Below, piece after piece: positions 17,945-25,646 of a stretch of DNA of 64,000 nucleotides (positions are counted from its first letter, which is position 1; every line of letters starts with the position of its first letter). Location: positions 1 to 64,000 of the forward strand of contig NZ_AXAS01000031.1 in NCBI RefSeq assembly GCF_000472925.1, read 5' to 3'. The translations under genes were made by a program, and so were the position numbers. This DNA is from Bradyrhizobium sp. Ec3.3. Its GTDB lineage: Bacteria > Pseudomonadota > Alphaproteobacteria > Rhizobiales > Xanthobacteraceae. The notes beneath the pieces are model-generated. The model searched no databases and was not told the DNA's origin. It saw only the letters and a list, made by a program, of their open reading frames with translations.

Positions 17945-18868
17945 GTGACGATCATTGACCAGGGCAACGGAGCGGCGGGCCAGGCTGCGCCCGATCTGAT
18001 CAAGGACACGACCACCCAGACCTTCGTCAAGGACGTCATCGAGGAATCGAAGCGCCAGCCGGTGCTGATCGACTTCTGGGCGGAGTGGTGCGGCCCGTGC
18101 AAGCAGCTCACCCCGGTGCTGGAAAAGGCCGTCAAGGCGGCCAAGGGCAAGGTCAAGCTGGTCAAGATGAACATCGACCAGCATCCGGCGATTCCGGGCC
18201 AGATGGGCATCCAGTCGATCCCGGCCGTGATCGCCTTCGTCAACGGCCAGCCGGCCGACGGCTTCATGGGCGCGGTGCCCGAGAGCCAGGTCAACGCCTT
18301 CATCGAACGCCTGACCAAGGGCGTCACCGCGCCGGGCGAGGTCAATGTCGCAGAGATCGTGAAGGAAGCAGACGCCGTGCTCGCCGAGGGCGACGTGGCG
18401 GCCGCGGCGCAGATCTATGCCGAGGCGCTGTCGCACGATGCGACCAACATCGCCGCGCTCGCGGGCCTTGCGAAATGCTACGTCGCGTCGGGTGCCATCG
18501 AGCAGGCCAAGCAGACGCTCGCCATGGTCCCGGAGTCCAAGCACGGCGATGCCGCGGTGAAAGCGGTGCAGGCCGCGATCGATCTTGCCGAGCAGGCCGA
18601 ATCGCTCGGGCCGGTCGCGGAGCTGGAACAGAAGGTCACCGCTAACCCGCTCGATCATCAGGCGCGGTTCGATCTTGCAACCGCGCTCAATGCGCAAGGC
18701 GACCGGGCGGCCGCGACCGACCAGCTGCTCGAGATCGTCAAGCGCGATCGCAAATGGAACGATGATGGCGCCCGCAAGCAGCTCATCCAGTTCTTCGAGG
18801 CCTGGGGCGGCGCTGACGATGCGACCGTCGAGGGACGCAAGCGGCTGTCGACGATCCTGTTTTCCTAA
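17945..18868 (+). CDS. Thioredoxin-domain protein with TPR region (CnoX/YbbN-like)
   Basis: This 307-residue cytoplasmic protein has a thioredoxin domain (about 25-130) with active site Cys49-Gly-Pro-Cys52 in WAEWCGPCKQ, followed by a helical TPR-like domain (about 145-300). This matches CnoX/YbbN. In E. coli that protein lacks the CxxC pair and acts as a chaperone-redox protector of GroEL/EF-Tu clients. The alphaproteobacterial type keeps an intact CGPC, so redox activity is likely. The GTG at 17945 is chosen because GAGGGG (17933-17938) is placed for it. Confidence 0.9.
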   Translation: MTIIDQGNGAAGQAAPDLIKDTTTQTFVKDVIEESKRQPVLIDFWAEWCGPCKQLTPVLEKAVKAAKGKVKLVKMNIDQHPAIPGQMGIQSIPAVIAFVNGQPADGFMGAVPESQVNAFIERLTKGVTAPGEVNVAEIVKEADAVLAEGDVAAAAQIYAEALSHDATNIAALAGLAKCYVASGAIEQAKQTLAMVPESKHGDAAVKAVQAAIDLAEQAESLGPVAELEQKVTANPLDHQARFDLATALNAQGDRAAATDQLLEIVKRDRKWNDDGARKQLIQFFEAWGGADDATVEGRKRLSTILFS

Positions 18869-18917
18869 AGTGCGATGAGATTAGGACAAATCGTCATCGC
18901 GCTTTGGCTTATTGTTT

Positions 18918-19014
18918 GAGTATGATCTCCGCGCAAACGCGTTCCACGTTTGTCGCGAGGGAAAGCCGCTTCGCACTTTGCGCTGACGCGGCCCTTCGGG
19001 TCCGGATCATGCTC
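18918..19014. repeat. Intergenic mosaic-type repeat with inverted ends
   Basis: GAGTATGATC (18918-18927) and GATCATGCTC (19005-19014) are inverted with one mismatch. The interior contains CCGCTTCGCACTTT, a sequence I associate with dispersed Rhizobiales intergenic elements of the RIME kind (recall, not a search). It sits between the thioredoxin and Lon-domain genes. Confidence 0.6.
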
Positions 19015-19053
19015 TAAGGCCACGGACGCCATGTAGATCAGCGGGGAGCGGGT

Positions 19054-19731
19054 ATGCCGATCAATATCGAATATCGCGGGCCCGCCGATCTTCCCGAGAT
19101 CATCCCGGTGTTTCCGCTGCCCGGCGCGCTGCTCTTGCCGCGCGGGCAGATGCCGCTCAACATCTTCGAGCCGCGTTATCTGTCGATGGTCGACGACTCA
19201 CTTCGCGATGGCCATCGCCTGATCGGCATGATCCAGCCTGATGTGGCGCATTCGCCGAAGAACTCGGACAAGCCGGTGCTGTTCAATGTCGGCTGCGTCG
19301 GCCGCATCACTCAGCTCGCCGAATCCGGCGACGGCCGCTACATCCTCGAGCTCACCGGGATTGCGCGCTTCAAGGTGGTCCAGGAGCTCGAGGTGCTGAC
19401 ATCCTACCGGCAGTGCAAGGTGGACTTCTTCGCTTTCACCGATGATTTCACCGCGCGCAAGGGCGAGGACGCGGTCAATCGCGAGGCGCTCCTGGTGGCG
19501 CTGGCCGACTTCCTGAAGGCCAACAACCTCAAGGTCGACTGGGAAGGCGTCGAGAGCGCACCCAACGAGGCGCTGGTCAATGCGCTGGCGATGATGTCGC
19601 CCTATGGTCCCGCGGAAAAGCAGGCGATGCTGGAAGCGCCCGACCTCAAGACCCGCGCCGAAATCCTGATCGCCGTCACCGAGATGGATCTCGCCAAGAA
19701 GCGCACGAGCGGCGATCCGCCGCTGCAATAG
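19054..19731 (+). CDS. Stand-alone LON substrate-binding (N-terminal) domain protein
   Basis: This 225-residue protein corresponds to the N-terminal domain of Lon protease without the ATPase or peptidase parts. It carries the motifs IPVFPLPGALLLPRGQMPLNIFEPRY and GMIQP and a helical C-terminal half. The role of such proteins is unknown; substrate recruitment or protein quality control is the usual suggestion, and the nearby thioredoxin-chaperone gene fits that loosely. GGGGAG lies 6 bases before the ATG. Confidence 0.88.
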   Translation: MPINIEYRGPADLPEIIPVFPLPGALLLPRGQMPLNIFEPRYLSMVDDSLRDGHRLIGMIQPDVAHSPKNSDKPVLFNVGCVGRITQLAESGDGRYILELTGIARFKVVQELEVLTSYRQCKVDFFAFTDDFTARKGEDAVNREALLVALADFLKANNLKVDWEGVESAPNEALVNALAMMSPYGPAEKQAMLEAPDLKTRAEILIAVTEMDLAKKRTSGDPPLQ

Positions 19732-19778
19732 TGCGGAATGCCTTTAGGTTGAATCGATCGAGCCGCGGGCTCGCCCAA

Positions 19779-19948
19779 CCTCTCCCGCTTGCGGGGAAGG
19801 CATAGGCCGCCTTTGGCGGCCGTCCTCATAAGAGACGCCGAGGCGACGCCTCGGCTATGGCGAAGCGCCGGGTTGAGGCTTTCTCGGCATTGGGAGTCTC
19901 ATTGCGGAACCACCCTCACCCCGACCCTCTCCCGCAAGCGGGAGAGGG
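19779..19948 (+). repeat. 170-bp composite repeat, copy A
   Basis: The element starts and ends with CTCTCCCGC/GCGGGAGAG-type arms. Inside are the hairpins GGCCGCCTTTGGCGGCC and GCCGAGGCGACGCCTCGGC, then CTATGGCGAAGCGCCGGGT. A closely similar copy in the opposite direction is at 61317-61473. It occupies most of the gap between the Lon-domain gene and the SDR gene. Confidence 0.8.
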
Positions 19949-20009
19949 AGCGCACCGACTTTGCGGACGCAACAGGACCTGATTTCATCACGCTCTGGCG
20001 CTCGCGGCA

Positions 20010-20822
20010 TCACGCCGCGCGGCGAACGTCCGGATATTGCCGGCGCAGCCAGCCCGCCCAGGACAATTTGCCGCGCACGCCCTGGCTGACGACAAAGCCC
20101 ATGCCGCGGGCTCGCGTTTCCGACAATGATATCGGCAAGATCTTCCGGTGGAGACCACGCGCGTGCTGATACTGGCGCGCAAACTCGGTAAGGCTGAGAT
20201 CTTCGGGACCGCCGATCTCCGCTCGCGCTCCACGCGCACCATCGAAGGCACAGGTCACGACGTAGTCGGCGACATCAGACGTATCGACCGGGTTGAACAC
20301 CGTCGTCGGCATGGGCCACGCCGGAAGCCAGGTCTGGCGGGCCAGCAGCTTGTCGAGCAGGTAATAGAACGGCATTGCGCGAACGACGGACCATGACAGC
20401 GTCGAACTGCGGACGAGCTTTTCGCCGGCGAGCTTGACGCGGGCATAGGGCAACGTCGCCGCATCGAGGCCGACGATCGAGACGTGGAGAAAGTGCCGGA
20501 TGGATTGGTCGCGCGACAGTGACAAAAGGCGCTCGGTGCCCTCGACGTCGACGGCGGAAGGCGAGCTGAAGAAATCCACCGGCCTGAAGCCGCCCCGGCG
20601 CGCGATCGGCGAGTAGGTCGCTGCATTGATGACGGTGTCGACACCGTGCAGCGCCTCCGGCAGCCCGGCGCCTGTGGCGAGATCACCGACTGCCCATTCG
20701 ACATCTGATCGAGGACCCGGCGTTCTTGCCAGAACGCGGATGCGATGCCCGGAGGAGACGAGGCGATCGACGATATCCTGGCCCAGATGTCCAGTGCCCC
20801 CGGTTACGAGCGTCAATGGCAT
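20010..20822 (-). CDS. NAD(P)-binding SDR/NmrA-like oxidoreductase
   Basis: This 270-residue atypical short-chain dehydrogenase has an N-terminal Rossmann motif LVTGGTGHLGQDIVDRL, an HVSIVGLD segment and a YARVK (Tyr-x3-Lys) pair. The C-terminal half resembles NmrA/complex I NDUFA9-like proteins. The product is unknown. It is the last gene of a three-gene minus-strand operon, 3 bases after the thioesterase gene, and probably shares its TetR control. Confidence 0.85.
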   Translation of the reverse strand: MPLTLVTGGTGHLGQDIVDRLVSSGHRIRVLARTPGPRSDVEWAVGDLATGAGLPEALHGVDTVINAATYSPIARRGGFRPVDFFSSPSAVDVEGTERLLSLSRDQSIRHFLHVSIVGLDAATLPYARVKLAGEKLVRSSTLSWSVVRAMPFYYLLDKLLARQTWLPAWPMPTTVFNPVDTSDVADYVVTCAFDGARGARAEIGGPEDLSLTEFARQYQHARGLHRKILPISLSETRARGMGFVVSQGVRGKLSWAGWLRRQYPDVRRAA

Positions 20823-20825
20823 GTG

Positions 20826-21284
20826 TCACTCCTCATCTCGGTCGCCGTCCTGGTCACGCAGGGGAACCAGAATGGTTTCACCGGTTGCGACCAGCGAAAT
20901 GTTTCCAAGCCTGTCTTCGGTAAAGAGTTCCGCCCGGGCAAAGACCTGCCTGCACCCGGCGCGCATCAATCTGCCCTTGGCAACGAGAGCGCTGCCCACC
21001 GCCGGCCTCATGCAGTTCATCGAGAAATGCGATGCGGTCACCGAACCGACCTTCGTGGCCGCGGCGAACCCACAAGCGGTATCGAGCAGGGCAGCGATCA
21101 TGCCGGCATGGAGATGTCCGGAATATTGCGTGAAGCTGTCGTTCCACTTCATGCGAATTTCAGCTTCACCGTTTGCGGCCGCGACCACCTCGAACCCTGC
21201 GCGCAGATTGAAGTTGGCCCAGGCATTGACGGCGGCGAGATGCCAGAGATCCAGGCCGGCGTCGGAATGGTCGCGCTGCTCCAT
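20826..21284 (-). CDS. PaaI-type thioesterase (hotdog fold)
   Basis: This 152-residue protein of the PaaI/YbgC hotdog superfamily contains the block YSGHLHAGMIAALLDTACGFAA, which has the HAG motif and the acidic residue used in catalysis by this family, and a later FARAELF strand. It would hydrolyse a CoA or ACP thioester. The substrate is unknown. It is the middle gene of the operon, 10 bases after the membrane protein gene and 3 before the SDR gene. Confidence 0.87.
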   Translation of the reverse strand: MEQRDHSDAGLDLWHLAAVNAWANFNLRAGFEVVAAANGEAEIRMKWNDSFTQYSGHLHAGMIAALLDTACGFAAATKVGSVTASHFSMNCMRPAVGSALVAKGRLMRAGCRQVFARAELFTEDRLGNISLVATGETILVPLRDQDGDRDEE

Positions 21285-21294
21285 CGCGACCCCG

Positions 21295-21645
21295 CTAGTA
21301 ACCCGCGACCGCCAGCGCGACCACCGCGCTCATCCCGATCCAGCCGGGATGCACCGTGCGCGTCGCCCACGCATTGGCGATAGCGGCAAAGCCGAACACC
21401 ACCGCGAGCGTTGCGATGATCCAGTGTCGCGCCGCGTCCGATCCCATCCAGGGTGCGGCGATCAGGAGCACGCCGCCGGCAAACCACGCCACCGTACCGG
21501 CCTGCCAGACCAGACGGATGAGCGTTCGCAGTCGCGGCGGCTCGATGGTGGCGCGGGCAAAGACCTGGGTCTCGCCGAGCACGGCATGGCCAATCGTGAC
21601 GAGGATCGCGATGACGCCCGCTGCTTGCAGAAGCAGATCGCGCAT
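21295..21645 (-). CDS. Small integral membrane protein, unknown function
   Basis: This 116-residue protein has about four hydrophobic segments (near residues 3-22, 40-60, 68-88 and 98-114) and little else. I do not recognise a family function. The ATG at 21645 is preceded by GGAGGTG at ideal distance, which is better than the ATG four codons upstream. It is the first gene of a TetR-controlled operon with the thioesterase and SDR genes, which is the only functional hint. Confidence 0.8.
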   Translation of the reverse strand: MRDLLLQAAGVIAILVTIGHAVLGETQVFARATIEPPRLRTLIRLVWQAGTVAWFAGGVLLIAAPWMGSDAARHWIIATLAVVFGFAAIANAWATRTVHPGWIGMSAVVALAVAGY

Positions 21646-21664
21646 TGGCACCTCCATCTCCTAA

Positions 21665-21680
21665 CATACAGTACTGTATG
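21665..21680. promoter_or_regulatory. TetR operator 1 (perfect 16-bp palindrome)
   Basis: CATACAGTACTGTATG is a perfect palindrome lying 20 bases before the start codon of the divergent membrane protein gene. It shares half-sites ATACA/TGTAT with operator 2. Its position between a TetR gene and its divergent neighbour makes it the likely binding site. Confidence 0.85.
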
Positions 21681-21708
21681 GTTTATAGAGAAATGCTGGC
21701 GCCTGTCA

Positions 21709-21722
21709 ATACAGTTATGTAT
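21709..21722. promoter_or_regulatory. TetR operator 2
   Basis: ATACAGTTATGTAT has the same ATACA and TGTAT half-sites and the same 4-base spacer as operator 1. It lies 28 bases upstream of the tetR start codon. The two operator centres are 43 bases apart, about four helical turns, so both lie on the same face of DNA. Confidence 0.8.
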
Positions 21723-21750
21723 GGTGCGGCATCATGGGAGGCAGGAACCG

Positions 21751-22320
21751 ATGGCCGATCAGCTCTCGGCGGGGGATTGGGTCGATCTGGGCCTGAAGAC
21801 GCTGGCAAAGAGCGGCTTCACGGCGCTGAAAGCCGATCCGCTGGCTAAGGCGATGGGGGTTTCCCGCGGCAGCTTCTACTGGCACTTTGCCGATCTCGCC
21901 GCATTCCATGCCGCCATCCTCTCCCGCTGGCGCGAAGTCGCCACCGAGCAGATCATCGCCGCCGTCGAGGCGGCCAGGAGCGGGAACAAGAGCGAGAACT
22001 TGGGCGATAGCGGGGGCCAGGACCCGCTCGCGGTGCTGCTGAAGCTGACCTTCGGCAGCAAGCTCATGCTGGAAAAGGCGGTGCGGAGCTGGGCCGCCAA
22101 CGATGCGCGGGCGCGCGCCGCGGTCGTCGCGGTCGATCGCCGCAGGCTCGACTATATCGAGAGCCTGCTGAAGCAGGCCGGGCTCACTGAGGAGGTCGCA
22201 CGCCCGCGCGCGCAGATCCTGTTCTGGGCTTTCTTCGGCTTTGCCCTTTCGGACCAGACACTGCCGGCGGACAAGCAGCAGGCAGCGCTCGACGAGCTCC
22301 GGCGAATTGTCGCACGATGA
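21751..22320 (+). CDS. TetR/AcrR-family transcriptional regulator
   Basis: This 189-residue regulator has an N-terminal helix-turn-helix (about residues 10-55) including DPLAKAMGVSRGSFYWHFADL, the TetR signature. A variable all-helical ligand domain follows, containing a short polar insertion (GNKSENLGDSGGQ). It is divergent from the membrane protein–thioesterase–SDR operon, and the intervening 105 bases contain two matching palindromes, so it probably represses both itself and the operon. The ligand is unknown. GGGAGG precedes the ATG at 21751. Confidence 0.92.
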   Translation: MADQLSAGDWVDLGLKTLAKSGFTALKADPLAKAMGVSRGSFYWHFADLAAFHAAILSRWREVATEQIIAAVEAARSGNKSENLGDSGGQDPLAVLLKLTFGSKLMLEKAVRSWAANDARARAAVVAVDRRRLDYIESLLKQAGLTEEVARPRAQILFWAFFGFALSDQTLPADKQQAALDELRRIVAR

Positions 22321-22388
22321 AGCTTGCGGATGGCCTCGAGCTAAAGCGGGAGAGGGAGCGCATCGTCCCCGTGGTAGCAGTCTAGCAC

Positions 22389-23219
22389 TCAGCCTGCGGC
22401 GACCGCGTGCCGGGGCGGCTCGGATCCGACCAGCCGCATCAAGGCGATCGTGACCAGGACGACGGCGGCGTAGATCACGAGCTGCATCCCGGTCGGCTGG
22501 TCGGTGTAGCCGATCAGCGTGTGCAGGGTGCGGCCCAGGATGCTGTCCTCGGAGAGCAGCCAGCTCGTGTCCCACACCACGGTGTCGAGCGCGGTGAGCC
22601 AGTTGGCGCGTTCGAGAAACGAGACCGCCTGCGCGGCCATGCCGGCGGCGAGCAGGGTGATCAGCACCGTCGTGGTCGTAAACAGCGCGCGTGGCGGAAT
22701 CCGCAAGAGGCCGAAATAGGTGAAGAGACAAACTGCGCCGCCGAGCACGAGGCCGAGCAGGCCGCCGACCAAGAGGCTCATCGCCGATCCGCCGTCGGAC
22801 GCGGCAACGCCATAGAGAAACAGCGCCACCTCGCTGCCTTCGCGCAGCACCGCAACCCCGACCACCACGGCAAGCGCCAGCAGCGATTTGGATCCTTCGG
22901 CGACGGCCTGGCCGACGGCGCGCAATTCGCCCGCCATCTCCTTGCCGTGCCGCGCCATCCAGACATTGTGCCACGTCAGCATGACGACGGCGACGCCGAG
23001 AATCGCCGCGTTGAACAGCTCCTGTCCCATGCCCTCGAAGAGCTGCGACAGGGCACCCGCGAACGCCGCGACCACGCACGCGCCCAGAACGCCCGCCAGC
23101 ACCCCGCCGGCGATCCAGCGGTTGCGACGCTTAACCGAGCGCGTCACCGCGAGCACGATGCCGATGATCAGACCGGCCTCGAAGACTTCGCGGAAGACGA
23201 TGATGAGCGCGGCGAGCAC
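22389..23219 (-). CDS. FTR1-family high-affinity iron permease (FtrC/EfeU type)
   Basis: This 276-residue membrane protein has about seven hydrophobic segments and the two iron-binding REXXE motifs of FTR1 permeases: REVFEAG near residue 10 and REGSEVALF near 135. It takes up iron across the inner membrane. The GTG at 23219 gives the usual FTR1 start (LAALIIVFREVFEAG). It follows the cupredoxin gene by 10 bases, so the two are an operon resembling the middle of ftrABCD. The frame continues open upstream through the cupredoxin gene, but that part is a shadow. Confidence 0.88.
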   Translation of the reverse strand: MLAALIIVFREVFEAGLIIGIVLAVTRSVKRRNRWIAGGVLAGVLGACVVAAFAGALSQLFEGMGQELFNAAILGVAVVMLTWHNVWMARHGKEMAGELRAVGQAVAEGSKSLLALAVVVGVAVLREGSEVALFLYGVAASDGGSAMSLLVGGLLGLVLGGAVCLFTYFGLLRIPPRALFTTTTVLITLLAAGMAAQAVSFLERANWLTALDTVVWDTSWLLSEDSILGRTLHTLIGYTDQPTGMQLVIYAAVVLVTIALMRLVGSEPPRHAVAAG

Positions 23220-23229
23220 GAGCTGAGCC

Positions 23230-23577
23230 TTATTCGACGACGAGGGTGCCGCGCGCCTTCTCGTTGAACTCGTCGAAGAACTCGTAGCGGCCGGCCTTCT
23301 GCGCGCGGACGTTGACGACGGCCTCACCCTTCGACGGAATGACCTTCTCGACCTTGAGCGTCTTGCTCTCGAACTCCATCGCCTTGGCGGTGTTGTTCTT
23401 AACCTTGACGGTGATCGGCTTGCCGGCCGGTGCGCGCAGCTCGTTCGGCTGGAACGCGCCGTCATAGGTGATCTGGATTTCGGTGGCCTGCTGCGCGTTC
23501 GCGGCGGAGAGCGGCAGCATCGCGGCGGCGCAGAGCGTGGCGAGGGCGAAAGTCCTTGTCGTGAGCGAAGCAAACAT
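23230..23577 (-). CDS. Periplasmic cupredoxin-like protein (FtrB/EfeO cupredoxin type)
   Basis: This 115-residue precursor has a signal peptide (about 1-28, ending ANAQ) and one cupredoxin-like domain with IQITYDGAFQPNELRAPAG, VKNNTAKAMEFES and GRYEFFDEFNEKARGTLVV. No Cys, and no clear His ligand set of a blue copper site, is visible. This matches the EfeO-type/FtrB cupredoxins that work with FTR1 permeases to oxidise or hand over iron. No P19 (FtrA) or ferredoxin (FtrD) partner gene is next to it. Confidence 0.85.
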   Translation of the reverse strand: MFASLTTRTFALATLCAAAMLPLSAANAQQATEIQITYDGAFQPNELRAPAGKPITVKVKNNTAKAMEFESKTLKVEKVIPSKGEAVVNVRAQKAGRYEFFDEFNEKARGTLVVE

Positions 23578-23832
23578 GGATCGGCGTGTCCCCGGCTAAA
23601 TGGTCAAAATCGATGGCAAGCGCAGGCTGCGCTCGCCCCGTCCTGCAAACCAAAAATCAGCGCTGGCGGCTAGGCTGCGCCCTCGCAAAAGGACTTACTC
23701 TAAAGCTATTCTAAGTTATGACGACACGCGGAAAGTGCTGTCACACCAGGGATCGCAGAGCGGCCGAGAGCCTTGTGCGGCGACACGCCGCAGCTTTCTG
23801 TGCTAAGGGCTGGACCACCGCCGGAGACCATC

Positions 23833-24030
23833 ATGACCACGCCAACCGAACGCCCCGAAGCCACCGTCGATCCCAAGCTGCTGGAGATCCTGGTGTGCCC
23901 GCTGACCAAGGGGCCGCTCGAATTCGACGCCGCCAAGCAGGAGCTGATCTCGCGCTCCGCCAAGCTCGCCTATCCCATCCGCGACGGCATCCCGATCATG
24001 CTGCCGGAGGAGGCGAGGAAGATTGATTGA
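23833..24030 (+). CDS. Trm112 family protein (YcaR-like)
   Basis: This 65-residue protein matches the Trm112/UPF0434 family: DPKLLEILVCPLTKGPLEFD, then LAYPIRDGIPIMLPEEAR. Only one cysteine of the usual zinc site remains, as in many bacterial members. Eukaryotic Trm112 activates methyltransferases; the bacterial role is uncertain. GGAGA lies before the ATG. The 255-base gap upstream is shared with the divergent iron operon. Confidence 0.9.
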   Translation: MTTPTERPEATVDPKLLEILVCPLTKGPLEFDAAKQELISRSAKLAYPIRDGIPIMLPEEARKID

Positions 24031-24077
24031 TTGGATGCGGCGCATTGCGCGAGGGCCGCTCCAAACATTCGGTGTCA

Positions 24078-24097
24078 TCCCGGCGGAGGCCGGGATC
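24078..24097. terminator. Hairpin between convergent genes
   Basis: ATCCCGGC (24078-24085) and GCCGGGAT (24090-24097) enclose GGAG. It lies between the convergent Trm112 and hydroxylase genes, without a T-tract. It may be a shortened member of the CCGGGA repeat family. Confidence 0.45.
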
Positions 24098-24158
24098 TAC
24101 GCTCCGCTTCGCTGCGCTTATCCCTGATGGCGAGAGGAGGGAGTTGCGCTGGCCCGCC

Positions 24159-25379
24159 TTACAACGCCTCACCCTTCAACAGCCTCGGCACTTCGCCGGT
24201 GAGACCGGCGGCCTGGCGGATGAAGAGATTTTTGAGCGGCGGGGCGCGGTCGACGATGCCGAGGCCGATGTCGCGCACGGTGCGCAGAAGTGTCGACCTG
24301 TTGGAGAACAGGAAGTTCAGCGAATTCGTCGCAAGCCCCATCGCCATGGTGTCGAAACGCCGCCAGCGCTGATAGCGCTCGAGCACATCGCTCTGGCCGA
24401 TATCCATGCCGAGCCGCGCGGCATCGACGACCACTTCGGCGAGCGCGGCGACATCCTTCAGGCCCATGTTGAGGCCCTGGCCCGCGATGGGGTGAATGAC
24501 ATGCGCGGCATCGCCGACCAGCGCGAGGCGCTCGGCGATGAAGGAGCGCGCCACGAAATAGGACAGCGGAAACGCGCGCGGCTTGTCCAGCGCCTTGATC
24601 TCGCCGAGATGCAGGCCAAAGCGCTGCTCGAGCTCGCCGTGGAATTCGTCCTCACTCAATGCCGTGATGCGCGCGGCCTCAGTGCGGCCCTCGGTCCACA
24701 CCAGCGAGGAGCGCTTTCCCGTGAGCGGCAGGATCGCGAAGGGACCGGCGGGCAAAAAATGCTCCTCGGCGCGCCCTTCATGATCGCGCTCATGACCGAC
24801 GGTGACGACGATGCCGGATTGATCGTACTCCCAGCCATGGGTGACGATGCCGGCGCGCTCGCGCAGCTTCGACTTCGCACCGTCGGCCGCGATCAACAGG
24901 CTCGCCGCGACCACGCTGCCGTCGCCCAGCGTCACGTCGATGCCGTCGGGGCGCGCGTCATAGGAGGTGACAGCGGTCGCCCGGAGATCGATGCCTTCGG
25001 CCTCGGCGCGCTTGACCAGCACGTCAATGAGCTGGCGGTTCTCGATCATGTGAGCAAAGGGCTCGCCGGGCTCGACATCGCCGGCGAAAGTCAAAAACAC
25101 CGGACGCGTGGCGTCCTCCAGCTTGGAATCGGTCACGACCATGTCGAGGATCGGCTGCGCGCCGCCCTTGACGTCGTCCCAGGTGCCGATCGCCTCGAAC
25201 AGCCGCCGGCAGGCCGCGACGATGGCGGTGGCACGCGGGTCGCGGCTCGGCCGCGTGGCGAGCGCCGGATCGGCGACGATCACCGGAATGTCGGGACCGA
25301 GGCCCTGGCGCAATGCGAGCGCGAGCGCGAGGCCCGCAAATGCGCCGCCGCCGATAACAATGCTACCCTGTACTGACAT
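24159..25379 (-). CDS. UbiH/UbiF/COQ6-type FAD-dependent hydroxylase
   Basis: This 406-residue flavoprotein monooxygenase of the ubiquinone biosynthesis group has an FAD-binding start IVIGGGAFAGLALALALRQG, a middle DG motif with LLIAADGAKSKLRERAG, and the GD motif RLALVGDAAHVIHPIAGQGL, all classic for aromatic-ring hydroxylases. It would add a hydroxyl group to a ubiquinone precursor; which ring position cannot be read from sequence. It stands alone, convergent with Trm112. Confidence 0.9.
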   Translation of the reverse strand: MSVQGSIVIGGGAFAGLALALALRQGLGPDIPVIVADPALATRPSRDPRATAIVAACRRLFEAIGTWDDVKGGAQPILDMVVTDSKLEDATRPVFLTFAGDVEPGEPFAHMIENRQLIDVLVKRAEAEGIDLRATAVTSYDARPDGIDVTLGDGSVVAASLLIAADGAKSKLRERAGIVTHGWEYDQSGIVVTVGHERDHEGRAEEHFLPAGPFAILPLTGKRSSLVWTEGRTEAARITALSEDEFHGELEQRFGLHLGEIKALDKPRAFPLSYFVARSFIAERLALVGDAAHVIHPIAGQGLNMGLKDVAALAEVVVDAARLGMDIGQSDVLERYQRWRRFDTMAMGLATNSLNFLFSNRSTLLRTVRDIGLGIVDRAPPLKNLFIRQAAGLTGEVPRLLKGEAL

Positions 25380-25470
25380 ACCCTAGATCCCGGCTAACTC
25401 TTGGTCTTGCTAGCAGACTTGAGCTGGGCGAAACAGTGCGGTGAAACAAGGGCCGCAAGGCCTCATGCAG

Positions 25471-25623
25471 TCATTCCGGGACGCGCGACCCGAACTCGGG
25501 TTTACCCGAGTTCGGCTTGTTAAGTTAACCAAGTCGGCAACAGCCGACTTGGTTGGCGAACCCGGAATCCAGAGTTTTATCGGCTCGAGATTCCGGGTTC
25601 ACGCTTCGCGTGCCCCGGAATGA
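25471..25623. repeat. Composite repeat with three nested hairpins
   Basis: The outer arms TCATTCCGGG (25471-25480) and CCCGGAATGA (25614-25623) enclose a 12-bp perfect hairpin (25490-25501/25504-25515, CCGAACTCGGGT), an 11-bp perfect hairpin (25527-25537/25544-25554, AACCAAGTCGG), and an AACCCGGAAT/ATTCCGGGTT pair. It fills most of the gap between the divergent hydroxylase and tesB genes. Confidence 0.85.
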
Positions 25624-25646
25624 CGAAATCCTTCGAAAGTGCCACC

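Noticed and set aside
24027..25376. Open frame of 449 codons on the plus strand opposite the UbiH-type gene
   Set aside because: It is an antisense shadow; the FAD motifs are clear on the minus strand.
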